A stretch of 6,763 nt of DNA, taken from NCBI GenBank assembly GCA_030605285.1, contig JAUWIQ010000110.1, positions 1 through 6,763 on the forward strand, read 5' to 3'. Both the position numbers and the translations under genes were made by a program. The DNA comes from Planctomycetota bacterium (GTDB taxonomy: Bacteria > Planctomycetota > Planctomycetia > Pirellulales > UBA7805). The notes under the pieces were generated by a model, which saw nothing but the letters and a program-made list of their open reading frames with translations, had not been told where the DNA came from and did not search any database. Below, piece by piece: positions 1 to 5,796 of this stretch. The first letter of the stretch is position 1, and each line of letters begins with the position of its first letter.

Positions 1-69
1 CGTGGCATAGTTCCCCGTGGCACAGTTCCCCGTGGCACAGTTCCCCGTGGCACAGTTCCCCGTGGCACA
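1..69 (-). repeat. 15-bp tandem repeat coding for Gly-Asn-Cys-Ala-Thr
   Basis: Four head-to-tail 15-bp units (plus-strand form CGTGGCACAGTTCCC) fill 1-60, and the first 9 bases of a fifth unit follow to 69. Three units are identical; the unit at 1-15 has one change (CAT for CAC) that turns Cys into Tyr. The unit length is a multiple of three, so the array adds a five-residue Cys motif per copy to the secreted protein without shifting the frame. The array continues past the left edge, so its full copy number is not visible. Confidence 0.9.
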
Positions 70-711
70 AGCAGCCGGCAGACAGGCCGGTGCGCAGCTT
101 GTGACGGGCGTGTAGCGCGTCTCGCAGACCATACGGTAGGCCGTGTAAGGGACGCGCCGTGCCTGCTGCTGGTAGGTGGTACATGGCTTCATACAGGTTG
201 TGACACAACCGGTACAGGGATCGCAGGAAGAAACCGGACGGTATGTGGTCACTGGAATATTGCAGACTTCCGTCCGATAGCAGGTCTGCGGAACATAACG
301 GCAACACTGTTGCGGCTTGTAGCAGGTAACGGGCATGTTGCAGGTCGTGCAAGAATTCATCAAGTTGCCGCTCGCGGCGCCGTACGCTGCCGTCACCATC
401 ACTGGAGCATTGACTGCGACTGGCTCATTTCGAGACCACCAACGATTCCATCGTCGCATCAACCGCTGGTAACTCCTCTGTGAGGAACCTGCAAATAGCG
501 GTCGGTACGCTGGGCGGTATGCCTCAACGATTGCTGGGGCACATGCCCCCGTAGCGCAAGGAGACGCAGGAGGATAATAGGCAGTCATCGCCTGCCCTGG
601 AGTCGCACATTGTGCAGCACCGGTTGCCGGGCACAAGGCGATCGTCGCAATAGCCAACAACGTGGCCGCAATCATAATTTGTGTGTTCTTGTTTATCATC
701 GTTCTTTCCAT
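1..711 (-). CDS. Secreted cysteine-rich repeat protein (C-terminus beyond left edge)
   Basis: This frame is open from an ATG at 711 to the window edge, giving 237 residues without a stop. Residues 1-33 form a signal peptide: a short charged start, a hydrophobic stretch IMIAATLLAIATIAL (12-26) and a plausible cleavage after ATGA; the Cys at 27 lacks a proper lipobox, so export rather than lipidation is likely. A basic, Trp-rich patch lies at 78-94. From 121 on the protein is full of cysteines (23 in the visible part) set in motifs such as CCRYVPQTCYRTEVC (136-150), IPVTTYRPV and VPYTAYRMVC. From 215 it becomes a pentapeptide array, CATGN repeated. Many planctomycete exported proteins carry similar Cys and VPxTxY motifs, probably as cell-surface material; the function here is unknown. 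The ATG at 711 has GAGGT 8 nt upstream; the in-frame ATG at 699 with GGAAAG before it is an equal alternative and keeps the signal peptide. Confidence 0.82.
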   Translation of the reverse strand, partial: MERTMINKNTQIMIAATLLAIATIALCPATGAAQCATPGQAMTAYYPPASPCATGACAPAIVEAYRPAYRPLFAGSSQRSYQRLMRRWNRWWSRNEPVAVNAPVMVTAAYGAASGNLMNSCTTCNMPVTCYKPQQCCRYVPQTCYRTEVCNIPVTTYRPVSSCDPCTGCVTTCMKPCTTYQQQARRVPYTAYRMVCETRYTPVTSCAPACLPAACATGNCATGNCATGNCATGNYAT

Positions 712-1044
712 TCTCAAAGACCTCGAACCATTTACAGACTGGGCCGCAACGTCCCACTGCCATTTTGGACAATGAACCCTACTTTCATTTAGAACTGGCG
801 CCCGAGGTGAAGTCAATAAGCTGGCATGAGTTCGTAAAAAAATAGTAGAAGATTACGGATTTGCAGAATCTAAAGGGGGTAACGAAAATGCGGTTTGTAG
901 CAATTTATCGGAGTGCCTTGAGAGGGCCGCATGGACACCCCCCCCAATTCCCGAAACAGACCCGGCAACACCTGCCAGCAGTGCCACGATGCCTGTAGCG
1001 GGACAAGATACTGCATGTTGACTTTGGGCAGCACGCAGCAATTT
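712..1044. other. Intergenic region between the ATPase gene and the Cys-rich protein gene
   Basis: This 333-bp stretch holds the promoter at 788-816 and no convincing gene. A minus-strand frame at 853-1041 (62 codons, TTG start 3 nt after the ATPase stop) encodes a Gly/Ala/Val-rich hydrophobic stretch but has no ribosome site and mixed codon use, so I do not call it. A weak AT-rich stem (AGATT at 850-854 pairing with AATCT at 867-871) followed on the minus strand by seven T at 842-836 could end the ATPase operon transcript, but the T tract starts 7 nt after the stem, so I do not call it a terminator. A run of eight or more C lies near 940. Confidence 0.6.
788..816 (-). promoter_or_regulatory. 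Sigma70-type promoter of the Cys-rich protein gene
   Basis: On the minus strand TTGACT (816-811) is followed after exactly 17 nt by TCTAAA (793-788). This matches the bacterial -35/-10 consensus at 5 of 6 and 4 of 6 positions. Transcription would begin near 781, leaving a leader of about 70 nt before the ATG at 711. The call is pattern-based only. Confidence 0.42.
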
Positions 1045-1707
1045 TCAGTGACACCTTCCTTGACGTTGCCGCTCATATTGATCGTAGAGATCAGAAAAGA
1101 CCTGTCGAAGGTTTCCGTCATGACGCCGAAACGTCTGCTGAACATCCTGCCGTGAAATTGTCTCCCTTGTTTCAGCCACCAGATATTCGACCAATGTATT
1201 GGCTAATTCTATCGTAGTTCGGGTGCGGTAAATATCTGGCAGACCAACATCGGCGTGTGCGGTATCCAAAAGCCCCCACGATTTGTTACGGCAGGTGTAC
1301 CGGAGTCGCCAGCGCGAGAAACCGCTGAGTTGTTCAAAACCATCCACGAGAATGAGGGTCATGCGACCGACTTCAAAAGCATTCCAGGCAACGTTTTTCC
1401 AGCCCGTCGGCATCCCGCGCTGATTATCGTGGAGCGTAAACGAAACCGTCCGAATTCCGTAATCGGCTGCCTGGTCGATCAACTGAGAGACGAGTGTTGA
1501 TTTACCCGAACCGTGAGGCCCGACAATCTGCCCCCAACAACCGGTATCCCAGAGTCGCTCGACCAACTGCCTGAATTTCGGCCCCGGGGCAAAACAAAAA
1601 GGGATCACACCGGGTCGCGTGTGGCGGGTAGAAAATGGATTTCCCACAATCATTCCGCTGCTATTTTCCCTGGGGTGGGACGCGCTGGCAGTCCCGTGAT
1701 CACACAT
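1045..1707 (-). CDS. P-loop ATPase (AAA-like), last gene of the DUF3592/arrestin-like operon
   Basis: The 220-residue protein has a clear nucleotide-binding core. The Walker A loop GPHGSGKST lies at 63-71 after a hydrophobic strand, and the Walker B strand LILVDGFEQL at 118-127 has Asp122 followed by Gly, with Glu125 three residues on rather than directly adjacent. A strand and sensor-like segment LLDTAHADVGLP follows at 146-157, and the C-terminus ends in a helix HDGNLRQVFSDLYDQYE at 196-212. There is no signal peptide or membrane segment, so it should be cytosolic. I chose ATG 1707 because AAAGGA (1718-1713) sits 5 nt upstream; an in-frame ATG at 1794 lacks a well-spaced site and would overlap the upstream gene by 26 bp. 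The frame stays open to 1992, but that part is the shadow of the upstream gene's acidic tail. It probably powers or switches a complex with its two upstream neighbours; substrate unknown. Confidence 0.8.
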   Translation of the reverse strand: MCDHGTASASHPRENSSGMIVGNPFSTRHTRPGVIPFCFAPGPKFRQLVERLWDTGCWGQIVGPHGSGKSTLVSQLIDQAADYGIRTVSFTLHDNQRGMPTGWKNVAWNAFEVGRMTLILVDGFEQLSGFSRWRLRYTCRNKSWGLLDTAHADVGLPDIYRTRTTIELANTLVEYLVAETRETISRQDVQQTFRRHDGNLRQVFSDLYDQYERQRQGRCH

Positions 1708-1712
1708 GGCAT

Positions 1713-1718
1713 TCCTTT
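1713..1718 (-). promoter_or_regulatory. Ribosome binding site that decides the ATPase start
   Basis: AAAGGA lies 5 nt before the ATG at 1707. It favours this start over the upstream in-frame ATG at 1794, which has only GGGG directly adjacent to it. Confidence 0.6.
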
Positions 1719-1768
1719 CGTAAACATGCTCCTCTTGGGCCAAAAGCCTATGAATTCCGCCAACAGCC

Positions 1769-2326
1769 TCAGGTCGCGTGATCTTCCGCAGCATCCCCAC
1801 GGTCCGTCGCGGTATCGATCTGCGGCAGGCCCTCTGGCTGTTGTTCGTTCGTCTGCGAATCCGAACGGCTGTCGGGATCGCTGTGTCTCTCTGGATCTGG
1901 GTCGCGGTCTGTCTCATTGTCAGCCGCGTCCAGAATCGCCAGCCCCCGAGGCACCGCTCCGAGCTGAAACGGCTGCTCGGTGGCGAAATCACGGCCCCGG
2001 CTCAAAAAGACCCGGATGCGGACACACCAGTGGATTTTCATGATCACCCCTTCGTAGCTCAGAGGACTCTCGGGCAGGTCGGTGGCGAACTGCTGGGATT
2101 GGCGCATATCGACGAACTGCCCATCCTCGTTACTGATGCGATCAAAGTAGTGGACGGCCATATCCTCGTCGCCCTTACCTTCAGTAAACCAAAGAACCGA
2201 AACCTCGACCGCGCGAACATCGTGCGGCTCATCAATCTGGACAAAGAACTCACCTGAGAGCGTTTGGCCCGGCAGATACGCATTGGTATCCTCAATCAGG
2301 CGAATGGAAATTTCGGAATCGATCAC
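1769..2326 (-). CDS. Small arrestin-like beta-sandwich protein with acidic disordered tail
   Basis: The protein has 185 residues. Residues 5-125 read as alternating beta strands with arrestin-like features: a Pro-Gly turn in AYLPGQTLSGEFFV (16-29), a strand VRAVEVSVLW (37-46), and SYEGVIMKIHWCVRIRV (90-106) followed by RGRDF. The same order of motifs appears in the C-terminal half of the protein encoded just upstream, which suggests a shared domain. Residues 132-185 are a low-complexity tail rich in Asp, Glu, Arg, Ser and Gln, probably disordered. No signal or membrane segment is present, so it is likely cytosolic. The GTG start overlaps the stop of the DUF3592 gene (GTGA) and has AGAGGA 7 nt upstream, so translation is probably coupled. 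Arrestin-like folds in bacteria (for example Spo0M) act as scaffolds; the role here is inferred. The fold call comes from motif reading alone. Confidence 0.75.
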   Translation of the reverse strand: MIDSEISIRLIEDTNAYLPGQTLSGEFFVQIDEPHDVRAVEVSVLWFTEGKGDEDMAVHYFDRISNEDGQFVDMRQSQQFATDLPESPLSYEGVIMKIHWCVRIRVFLSRGRDFATEQPFQLGAVPRGLAILDAADNETDRDPDPERHSDPDSRSDSQTNEQQPEGLPQIDTATDRGDAAEDHAT

Positions 2327-3651
2327 TCCCCGTTCCTCTCATCCACCTTGGCGGGTACCACAATGACTGAAAAGTTTCGTGTGTAGTCAGGACGCCGGGC
2401 AACGTGTGCGTAAACGGAAAGCTTCCAGCTGATCCTGTTATTCAAACCCTGAAACGAGTGCATTCCGCCAACGGGCACTTGCAATTGGCAGTGCTCTTCG
2501 TAAGGCTGACCGGGCCCCATGCTGATATCGGCTTGGGACAACACCCGATCGCAAACCACCGCCTGGGTATCCGTAATCGTGTTGGTGCCCTGCCGGTAAG
2601 TCGCCTCTTCTTCACAAAGCAAGGTGACTTCCAGATTTTTCAGGTGCATCGATCCGGTCTGGGCAATAAACAGAGCGTATTCCCCGCCCGGCCTCAGAGG
2701 GTGGTCGCTGATTTCAATGCGCGTCGGGCCGATACCACTAGTTCGCCAGAATTGGCGACACAAATTCACAAATAGCCAAATGCCGAACGCCAGAAATGGA
2801 AACAGAGCAACAATCAAAATCCAGTCCGCATCACCGGCAACGTACTTCCGTACTGCCAGGAACGTAAAGAGAGCCACCATCGCATTCCAACCGAGGCATG
2901 CGGCAGTGGAGGCAAACAGGTGCCAACCCGCACGCGACGCGATCGGCAGTCGAAATGTGAGCGTGGTCCCCGGACTATTGGTCACGTCGGCATCCCCCGG
3001 GATCGCCGGAAACCTCCCGGTCTTGGAGGGCTCTTCAAACAATTCCTTGCCAGCCGCCTTCTGTACGATTACGGCCCGACGCTCACGTGATCCACTGAAC
3101 TGCCAAATCGTGTAGCCGAGGCCACCAATACCAATTGCCAGAAACGCGACCGGCAGCAATAAGAGCCAGTAAGCGAGTGGGCTTCCTCGCGTGAGAACGG
3201 CAGTGCCTGGATCCAGGGGATCGTACCAACAGGGGTACGATTCATCGAGCTTGTACTTGCCGGCGATTGCAGCCGCTTTGTTGCGCTCGGTATAACGCGT
3301 ATCGAGCAAATCAAACTGATGGCCAACATATCTCGTTTTGTTCGCGGTGTATTCGTAACGAATGGTCGGTTTCCAGAGGGTCGTCTCCATCTCCGCCTGA
3401 CGCATTACGACTGGGGCAACAAGAACGCGACATCTGGCCTCAAGAAAATGTCGATTCACACGCCACTGTGGAACCACATACCAAATCACAATCAAAGACA
3501 ATGTAATCGCACCCAGCAGCAGGCAGGCGGTGAAAAACAGGGCTTCGCCTACCGTTGCCAGCCGCTCCGAACCACTGACCCGACCCCCTCGCTTCTTCCG
3601 ATGGAACCGGAAGCGAAACTTTTTGCGGCGGATTCGGGAGAGTGCGCGCAC
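2323..3651 (-). CDS. DUF3592-domain membrane protein with arrestin-like C-terminal region
   Basis: The 442-residue protein starts with a strongly basic stretch (1-24), then TM1 (about 36-59). An extracytoplasmic DUF3592-type domain follows at about 73-155, recognised by the C-R-V-L start, the Y-E-Y-T strand near 99-102 and the closing CWYDPLDPGTAVL (141-153). TM2 is at about 158-183, a linker at 184-245, and TM3 and TM4 at about 246-266 and 275-298. The remaining 145 residues are predicted cytosolic and all-beta, with LRPGGEYALFIA (319-330), LKNLEVTLLCEEE (337-349) and SFQGLNNRISWKLSV (399-413), matching the arrestin-like pattern of the next gene. The start is GTG at 3651; an in-frame TAG lies four codons upstream, so no longer start is possible. 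The ribosome site is weak (AGGT). It is the first gene of the operon and probably its membrane anchor. Confidence 0.85.
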   Translation of the reverse strand: MRALSRIRRKKFRFRFHRKKRGGRVSGSERLATVGEALFFTACLLLGAITLSLIVIWYVVPQWRVNRHFLEARCRVLVAPVVMRQAEMETTLWKPTIRYEYTANKTRYVGHQFDLLDTRYTERNKAAAIAGKYKLDESYPCWYDPLDPGTAVLTRGSPLAYWLLLLPVAFLAIGIGGLGYTIWQFSGSRERRAVIVQKAAGKELFEEPSKTGRFPAIPGDADVTNSPGTTLTFRLPIASRAGWHLFASTAACLGWNAMVALFTFLAVRKYVAGDADWILIVALFPFLAFGIWLFVNLCRQFWRTSGIGPTRIEISDHPLRPGGEYALFIAQTGSMHLKNLEVTLLCEEEATYRQGTNTITDTQAVVCDRVLSQADISMGPGQPYEEHCQLQVPVGGMHSFQGLNNRISWKLSVYAHVARRPDYTRNFSVIVVPAKVDERNGE

Positions 3652-3733
3652 GAGGTGAACCTAATTCTGTATTCATGAGATAGCCAGCAAAAACACCCTT
3701 TCCACGATGCCCGTCGCCAGCGGCTAGCTTGGC

Positions 3734-3762
3734 ATTATACCCGCCATGCGGGGCGGTAGTAT
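3734..3762 (-). promoter_or_regulatory. Promoter of the DUF3592/arrestin-like/ATPase operon
   Basis: A perfect TATAAT lies on the minus strand at 3739-3734, placing the transcript start near 3727 and a leader of about 75 nt before the GTG at 3651. The -35 region around 3757-3762 matches the consensus poorly, so the promoter may need an activator. An inverted repeat, CCCGC-CAT-GCGGG (3740-3752), sits inside the spacer. Confidence 0.42.
3740..3752. repeat. Inverted repeat in the promoter spacer, possible operator
   Basis: CCCGC and GCGGG are separated by three bases and directly abut the TATAAT box of the leftward operon. A regulator binding here would lie between the -10 and -35 positions. 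The arms are short and GC-rich, so chance is a real alternative. Confidence 0.25.
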
Positions 3763-3832
3763 CGGCGACCGCGGCGAAAAATTTCCCTCGGCACGATTCG
3801 TCAACACGCTCTCGCAGGGCTCCCGGTCCGAC

Positions 3833-3861
3833 TTGGCGAGCCCTTGCATCGCTGTTCTAAT
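3833..3861 (+). promoter_or_regulatory. Extended -10 promoter of the PQQ-like propeller gene
   Basis: TTGGCG (3833-3838) is followed after 17 nt by TCTAAT (3856-3861), itself preceded by TGT, which fits an extended -10 element. Matches to the sigma70 consensus are 4 of 6 and 5 of 6. Transcription would start near 3868, about 48 nt before the ATG at 3916. Confidence 0.42.
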
Positions 3862-3915
3862 GACTTCGATTTTTGAACCGTCCGATCCAGATTGACTCTC
3901 TATCCCCCCAAGGCC

Positions 3916-5223
3916 ATGAGACCCCAAAATTCACGGTTCGGTAAAATCTCCATTCAAGTCCGCAGATCATTTGGATTCGCAGTTTTTTGCGGTTCCCTGC
4001 TTTTGCTCCCCGCGGCCCCGTGGGGGGCGGGCGCCTGGCCGCAGAGTCTCGGTCCGACGCGCAGTGGCCAGGCGCTCCATGAGCGACTGGCAAATCACTG
4101 GGAGGGTGAGGGACCGCCGCTGCTGTGGAAACGGCCCATGGGTCGCGGCTATGCAGGCGCCGCCGTAAAAAACCGCCGCGCCATCGTATTCCATCGCCTG
4201 GGAGACGAGGAAATCGTCGAAGCGGTCGATCTTGCCAGCGGCAGGCCAATCTGGCGGCAGGCCTACCCAGCCCACCTGCAGCCCCAGATTTTCCCGGAGC
4301 AGGATGGCCCTCTTTGTGTCCCGCTGATTGACGGAAAACGGGTGTTCGTTTTTGGCGGAGGGGGTGACCTCCGCGCACTCGACTTCGAAAATGGCAAAAA
4401 ACTATGGCAACGCCCGCTCTACCGGGAGTACCGAACCCGCGGTGGACAGATCGATTTTGGCTATTTCGGAGCGGGCAGTACGCCGATCGTCGAGGGAAAC
4501 CGTCTGCTGGTAAATGTTGGAGGCACCGCCGGTGCGGGTATCGTGGCGATCGATACCGAGCATGGGACAACACTCTGGCAGGCCACTGACGAGGGGGCAA
4601 GCTACAGCGCACCGGTGGCGACCGTCGTCGAAGGCGTGCGCCACGTCCTGTTTGTCACTCGGTACCACACGATCTCGATCGATCCCGAAAATGGAAAGGT
4701 TCGTTTTCGATTCCCCTTCGGTCGTCGCGGCCCTACAGTCAACGCGGCCTCACCACTCGTTGAGGGCAACCTGATTTTTACAACGGCCAGTTACGGCGTG
4801 GGAGCGAGACTCACACGCTTTAGCCAGGAAAACCAAAAAGAAATCTGGGCCAACGACCGGGCACTTTCCAGTCAATACAATACACCGGTCGGTATCGACG
4901 GATACCTTTATGGAACGGATGGACGGGCGGACATCGGCACGGGATCCCTTCGTTGTATCGAAATGAAAACCGGCAAGATCGCCTGGTCCATCGCTGACTT
5001 TGGTGTCGCAGCCATTATCGCAGCCGATAAAAAACTACTCCTCGTCAAAGCGGATGGGGAACTCATCCTGGCGAAACCGTCTCCCCAAAAGTTTCACCCG
5101 TTGGCCGCCATGCGAATCACTTCGGGTATCGTACGAGCATTACCTGCGTTGGCCGACGGCCGCTTGCTGGTGCGAGACGATGCCACGATGTACTGCTTCA
5201 ACGTCGGCGCAGAACCGAAGTAA
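3916..5223 (+). CDS. Exported PQQ-like beta-propeller repeat protein
   Basis: The 435-residue protein has a long signal peptide: basic positions at R16-R17, a hydrophobic core at 19-33 and a likely cut near GAGA (37-40), so it is probably periplasmic. The mature part opens with WPQSLGPTRSG (41-51), a start common to planctomycete PQQ-like propeller proteins. Repeated blade motifs with the pattern D-x-x-x-G-x-x-x-[WF] occur at 103-115, 154-166, 211-223, 254-266 and 347-359, and the chain ends in a degenerate blade (MYCFNV). Relatives include the BamB-type and quinoprotein dehydrogenase propellers; no dehydrogenase cofactor or catalytic residues can be assigned, so a binding or scaffold role is more likely than an enzyme. 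I chose ATG 3916; the frame also allows TTG 3892, but the ATG gives the better signal peptide. It diverges from the DUF3592 operon and converges on the alpha-CTD gene. Confidence 0.88.
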   Translation: MRPQNSRFGKISIQVRRSFGFAVFCGSLLLLPAAPWGAGAWPQSLGPTRSGQALHERLANHWEGEGPPLLWKRPMGRGYAGAAVKNRRAIVFHRLGDEEIVEAVDLASGRPIWRQAYPAHLQPQIFPEQDGPLCVPLIDGKRVFVFGGGGDLRALDFENGKKLWQRPLYREYRTRGGQIDFGYFGAGSTPIVEGNRLLVNVGGTAGAGIVAIDTEHGTTLWQATDEGASYSAPVATVVEGVRHVLFVTRYHTISIDPENGKVRFRFPFGRRGPTVNAASPLVEGNLIFTTASYGVGARLTRFSQENQKEIWANDRALSSQYNTPVGIDGYLYGTDGRADIGTGSLRCIEMKTGKIAWSIADFGVAAIIAADKKLLLVKADGELILAKPSPQKFHPLAAMRITSGIVRALPALADGRLLVRDDATMYCFNVGAEPK

Positions 5224-5305
5224 CCAAGTTGCGAATCGACCGTTCCCAACAAGGGCGGCGCGCGGAAACAACCCGTATCAATCGCATTGTATTTCGAGGA
5301 ACCGC

Positions 5306-5581
5306 TTACTGAGGCATCTCGACCGCTTCCGCACTTCTACGGTAAAATCCGATAGTCTCCAGCGCAGTGTAGACCTCTTCGAGCGTCTTTTCGCCAAAGT
5401 TTGAGATATCGAGCAAATCCTCAGCCGAGCAATTTAAAAGATCATTGACCGTAAAAATCCCGCGCTCTTCGAGGCAATTTGTGGTGCGAACGGAAAGGCC
5501 AATTTCAGCAGTACTCATTTCAAGACGGTCGCTGAGATTTTCCGTCTGACCACCTCCAGCGGGAAGAGGTATGCGTGTCAT
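5306..5581 (-). CDS. Stand-alone RNA polymerase alpha C-terminal-domain protein
   Basis: The 91-residue protein consists of a flexible N-terminal arm (1-25) and one alpha-CTD fold (26-79): the helix start IGLSVRTTNCLEERG, then FTVNDLLNCSAEDLL and ISNFGEKTLEEVY with the two helix-hairpin-helix elements. The residues that E. coli RpoA uses to touch the DNA minor groove are nearly all kept: R32 (R265), N35 (N268), C36 (C269), G63 (G296), K65 (K298) and E69 (E302); S299 is replaced by T66. The alpha N-terminal domain needed for polymerase assembly is absent, so it cannot be a full subunit. It may bind A/T-rich promoter DNA or regulators in competition with polymerase, or act as a small DNA-binding protein; the role is inferred. 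The ATG at 5581 has GGGAGG 6 nt upstream, which rules out the longer frame start at 5620. The gene diverges from the helicase gene. Confidence 0.85.
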   Translation of the reverse strand: MTRIPLPAGGGQTENLSDRLEMSTAEIGLSVRTTNCLEERGIFTVNDLLNCSAEDLLDISNFGEKTLEEVYTALETIGFYRRSAEAVEMPQ

Positions 5582-5587
5582 GGGTTC

Positions 5588-5593
5588 CCTCCC
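5588..5593 (-). promoter_or_regulatory. Ribosome binding site that decides the alpha-CTD start
   Basis: GGGAGG on the minus strand lies 6 nt before the ATG at 5581. No comparable site precedes the non-ATG start at 5620, so the shorter protein is preferred. Confidence 0.65.
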
Positions 5594-5649
5594 AAAAATA
5601 GAATGATCCTGGCAAAGCAAAACTCGATGTGCAACATTGATTGCGGCCA

Positions 5650-5680
5650 GTTATACCACGAAAAAAAAATCTTGCCACAA
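5650..5680 (-). promoter_or_regulatory. Extended -10 promoter of the alpha-CTD gene
   Basis: TGG followed by TATAAC (5655-5650) is an extended -10 element on the minus strand. A -35 candidate TTGTGG (5680-5675) is 19 nt away and weak. Nine T (read on the minus strand, 5669-5661) lie in the spacer. Transcription would start near 5643, about 60 nt before the ATG. Confidence 0.38.
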
Positions 5681-5757
5681 CTGTTTTTCCGTACCGTACA
5701 TTTTTTTTTCTTGCCTAAAAGATTTACATATCAGGATTCTTTTGCTTGTTGCCTCGC

Positions 5758-5773
5758 TGCGTGCTAGCACGCA
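5758..5773. promoter_or_regulatory. Perfect 16-bp palindrome upstream of the helicase gene, possible operator
   Basis: TGCGTGCTAGCACGCA is its own reverse complement over all 16 bases. It ends 23 nt before the GTG start of the helicase gene, in the divergent control region. It could be a dimeric repressor site, or a hairpin in the leader RNA that affects translation. I do not recognise it as a named regulator site. Confidence 0.45.
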
Positions 5774-5796
5774 CAGCCCACGAATTGACAATCACC

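Noticed and set aside
1..69. Short tandem repeats resembling a CRISPR or other non-coding array
   Set aside because: Units are contiguous with no spacers, have a length divisible by three, and lie in frame inside a signal-peptide-bearing gene.
836..871. Terminator-like stem and T tract after the ATPase gene
   Set aside because: The stem has only five A/T-rich pairs with a 12-nt loop, and the T tract starts 7 nt beyond it.
1795..1992. N-terminal extension of the ATPase frame, overlapping the arrestin-like gene
   Set aside because: The extension is Arg-rich junk produced by the other frame of the acidic tail; the internal ATG at 1707 has a proper ribosome site.
1513..2257. Two long plus-strand open frames (1513-2043 and 1778-2257)
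   Set aside because: They are antisense to genes with clear motifs, show no recognisable domain, and overlap each other.
3857..4612. 251-codon minus-strand frame opposite the propeller gene
   Set aside because: Composition is Arg/Pro/Ala-rich as expected of an antisense shadow, while the plus strand has a signal peptide and repeated blade motifs.
5224..5305. Bidirectional terminator between the convergent propeller and alpha-CTD genes
   Set aside because: Only very short inverted repeats such as CCC/GGG are present and no T tract follows.
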